A DNA stretch of 6,266 nt. Origin: Clostridia bacterium (GTDB lineage Bacteria; Bacillota_A; Clostridia; Oscillospirales; CAG-272). Where the stretch lies: NCBI GenBank assembly GCA_017453335.1, contig JAFTKI010000062.1:1-6266 (forward strand), given 5' to 3'. The notes beneath the pieces were generated by a model. The model worked only from the letters and a program-made list of their open reading frames with translations, was not told where the DNA came from and made no database searches. This document shows, piece after piece, positions 4,856 to 6,266 of this stretch. How positions within the stretch are numbered: position 1 is the stretch's first letter; every line of letters begins with the position of its first letter. Made by a program: the position numbers and the translations under genes.

Positions 4856-5923
4856 ATGTCGAATCTGAATGAAATTTTGAAGCAATTTGCGGTGGAAGTG
4901 GATACTGCTCCCTACGGAAACGGACATATTAACGAAACATACGTACTGGATACCGAGCCTCGCACGATCCTGCAAAAAATCAATACTTCGATCTTTAAAA
5001 ATCCTGCGCACGTGATGGAGAATATCGCCGCTGTAACGTCATATCTGCGCGAAAAGATTGTTGCCGCAGGCGGAGATCCGATGCGCGAGGTGCTGACGGT
5101 GGTTCCCACGGTGGACGGTAAGCTGTATTATACCGATTCCGAGGGCGGCGCATGGCGTATGTATTATTTCATTGAGGGTGCAAAGAGCTACGATCAGGCG
5201 GAAACGCCCGAGCTGTTTGCCGCATCCGCACACGGCTTTGGTAAGTTCCAACGTATGCTTGCCGATTTCCCTGCCGAGAGCTTGCATGAAACGATCGAGA
5301 AATTCCACGACACAGGCAACCGTTTGCGCCAATTCCGTGAAGCTTTGGCGAAAAATGCGTCGGGCAGAGCCGATTCCGTGAAGGCAGAGATCGATTTTGT
5401 ACTTTCCCGTGCCGACTATGTCACCCGCGTGACCGATGCGATTGCCGATGGATCGGTTCCGCTTCGTGTAACGCACAACGATACCAAGCTCAACAACGTG
5501 ATGCTGGATCCCGAAACGAACGAGCCTGTATGCGTGATCGATCTTGATACGGTGATGCCCGGCTCGATGCTGTACGATTTTGGCGATGCGTTGCGCTTTG
5601 GCGCATCCACGGGTGCCGAGGACGAGACCGATCTTTCCAAAATCGAGTTTGACTTGACCTATTTTGAGGCCTTTACCAAGGCGTTTTTGGAGGAAGTAGG
5701 GGAGAGCGTCACGCCTCGTGAGCGCGAGCTGATGCCGTTCTCCGTGATCCTGATGACGTTGGAAAACGGTATGAGATTCCTTGCCGACCATATCAACGGT
5801 GACGTTTATTACCGTATCCACCGTGAAAATCATAACCTTGACCGCGCCCGTACGCAGTTCAAGCTGGTTGCCGATATGGAAAAGAAAATGGATGCCATGA
5901 AAGCCATCGTTGCTAAATATTGA
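4856..5923 (+). CDS. nahK: N-acetylhexosamine 1-kinase (NahK/LnpB-like)
   Basis: This 355-residue kinase has the aminoglycoside phosphotransferase/choline kinase fold and closely resembles Bifidobacterium longum NahK (LnpB, about 359 residues). NahK phosphorylates GlcNAc or GalNAc at C1 with ATP in the lacto-N-biose/galacto-N-biose pathway. Shared stretches include YGNGHINETY (20-29), ILQKINTSIF (38-47), GGAWRMYYFIE (97-107), LRVTHNDTKLNNVMLD (203-218), IDLDTVMPGSMLYDFGD (228-244) and LRFGAST (246-252). The catalytic loop has Asp209 and Asn214; Asp229 and Asp231 lie in the metal-binding motif. All expected residues are present. The start has AAAGGA ending 7 bases upstream. Its place beside nagB supports an amino-sugar role; the partner phosphorylase (LnpA-like) is not in the window. 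Family assignment is firm, exact substrate inferred. No good promoter is seen in the 133 bases before it: TTGAAT (4788-4793) and TATTAT (4808-4813) are only 14 bases apart. Confidence 0.92.
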   Translation: MSNLNEILKQFAVEVDTAPYGNGHINETYVLDTEPRTILQKINTSIFKNPAHVMENIAAVTSYLREKIVAAGGDPMREVLTVVPTVDGKLYYTDSEGGAWRMYYFIEGAKSYDQAETPELFAASAHGFGKFQRMLADFPAESLHETIEKFHDTGNRLRQFREALAKNASGRADSVKAEIDFVLSRADYVTRVTDAIADGSVPLRVTHNDTKLNNVMLDPETNEPVCVIDLDTVMPGSMLYDFGDALRFGASTGAEDETDLSKIEFDLTYFEAFTKAFLEEVGESVTPRERELMPFSVILMTLENGMRFLADHINGDVYYRIHRENHNLDRARTQFKLVADMEKKMDAMKAIVAKY

Positions 5924-5943
5924 GGTATAACATAAGTGGTTTT

Positions 5944-5975
5944 GCGGGGGAAACTTTTTTAAAAGTTTCCCCCGC
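5944..5975. repeat. Perfect 15-bp inverted repeat
   Basis: GCGGGGGAAACTTTT (5944-5958) and AAAAGTTTCCCCCGC (5961-5975) are perfect inverted copies around two bases, 20 bases past the nahK stop. On the plus strand it is followed by ACCCC rather than T, so it is not a standard terminator, though it would be a very stable RNA hairpin and could protect the nahK 3' end. The GTTTCCCCCGC motif is one I associate with repeats in gut Firmicutes, from memory only. Confidence 0.75.
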
Positions 5976-6002
5976 ACCCCTTTCAAAACTTTTACCGATC
6001 AG

Positions 6003-6063
6003 AACCGCCGAGCTTGCATGAGCCGCTAAACACGCCTTACGCAAACTTGGCGGTTTTTGTTGT
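6003..6063 (+). terminator. Terminator-like hairpin downstream of nahK
   Basis: AACCGCCGAG (6003-6012) pairs with CTTGGCGGTT (6046-6055), with one G-U, and the stem extends after one mismatch through TTGC (6014-6017) with GCAA (6041-6044). A run TTTTT then GTTGT (6054-6063) follows. The T-run and stable stem fit an intrinsic terminator for nahK, 80 bases past its stop. The 23-base apical loop is long for a terminator. Confidence 0.6.
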
Positions 6064-6069
6064 ATCACG

Positions 6070-6091
6070 AAAACCCCGCCGTGGCGGGGTT
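6070..6091 (-). terminator. Minus-directed terminator-like hairpin
   Basis: AACCCCGCC (6072-6080) and GGCGGGGTT (6083-6091) form an 8-9-bp GC-rich stem. On the minus strand it ends in TTTT then CGTG, a short U-tract. It would serve a minus-strand gene lying to the right of the window, facing the nahK terminator. The U-tract is weak, so this is tentative. Confidence 0.45.
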
Positions 6092-6157
6092 CAAAATAGG
6101 CTATGCCGATGGGCAGAAGAGAAAGCAAAAGTCAGCGCAGAATATTTTTGTGGGAAA

Positions 6158-6266
6158 GGCTCCCTAGTGTAAAGGGAGCTGTCAGCGAAGCTGACTGAGG
6201 GATTGTTTTTACTAAAATTTTGCTTTTTTGACAATCCCTCCGTCATTTTCTTGCGAAAATGCCACC
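6158..6266. repeat. MITE-like multi-hairpin repeat, cut by window edge
   Basis: Four nested or adjacent palindromes are seen: GCTCCCT (6159-6165) with AGGGAGC (6173-6179); GTCAGC (6181-6186) with GCTGAC (6190-6195), loop GAA; a perfect 10-bp pair GAGGGATTGT (6197-6206) with ACAATCCCTC (6231-6240) around an AT-rich centre; and CATTTTC (6244-6250) with GAAAATG (6255-6261). The symmetry suggests a foldback element whose right arm, perhaps a partner of the first hairpin, lies outside the window. No gene is present. I believe related elements are frequent in gut Clostridia genomes, from memory. Confidence 0.7.

Noticed and set aside
5039..5986. Antisense frame (315 codons) opposite nahK, starting in the 15-bp inverted repeat
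   Set aside because: It is a shadow of a well-recognised kinase; its first codons come from the hairpin repeat, and the protein has no family features.
6003..6055. tRNA or riboswitch
   Set aside because: No cloverleaf, no CCA-end or TTCGA-type T-loop, and no known riboswitch core motif; it fits a simple stem-loop.

Overview
The window looks like chromosomal DNA of a Gram-positive anaerobe, most likely a gut Clostridia species (Bacillota; perhaps Oscillospirales or a neighbouring order). This is an inference. It rests on strong AGGAGG-type ribosome binding sites, consensus SigA-type promoters, a short Gram-positive-type NagB, a Bifidobacterium/Clostridia-type sugar 1-kinase, and many small structured intergenic repeats of a kind I associate with gut Clostridia. 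I could not search databases.

Layout, left to right. Positions 1-502 hold no gene I can support. They are a patchwork of short palindromes and degenerate repeats, closed by the terminator of the next operon. Positions 503-2286 (minus strand) encode a two-component system: an OmpR-family response regulator read first, then a membrane sensor histidine kinase, overlapping by ATGA. Positions 2385-3674 (minus) encode a CorC/HlyC (CNNM-like) membrane protein with its own terminator. Upstream of it, 3675-3889 holds a strong minus-strand promoter and a leader of about 180 nt containing a well-formed but unrecognised 28-codon small ORF and an 11-codon mini-ORF. Positions 4012-4722 (minus) encode glucosamine-6-phosphate deaminase (nagB). 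Positions 4856-5923 (plus) encode an N-acetylhexosamine 1-kinase (NahK/LnpB-like), divergent from nagB. Positions 5924-6266 hold no gene. They contain a perfect 15-bp inverted repeat, two opposed terminator-like hairpins and, at the right edge, a multi-hairpin MITE-like repeat that probably continues beyond the window.

How the genes fit together. nagB and nahK both act on amino sugars. NagB sends glucosamine-6-P to fructose-6-P and ammonia, while NahK makes GlcNAc-1-P or GalNAc-1-P, as in salvage of host-glycan or mucin disaccharides. The most striking regulatory signal is a perfect TTGACA-N17-TATAAT promoter on the plus strand at 3939-3967. It sits just past the 3' end of nagB and points through nagB in antisense toward nahK. 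Its transcript could be both an antisense RNA to nagB and a long 5' leader for nahK (an excludon-like arrangement). This is a hypothesis from sequence alone. The same promoter lies back to back, across an A/T-tract spacer, with the promoter of the CorC leader. No link between the two-component system and the other genes can be read from the sequence.
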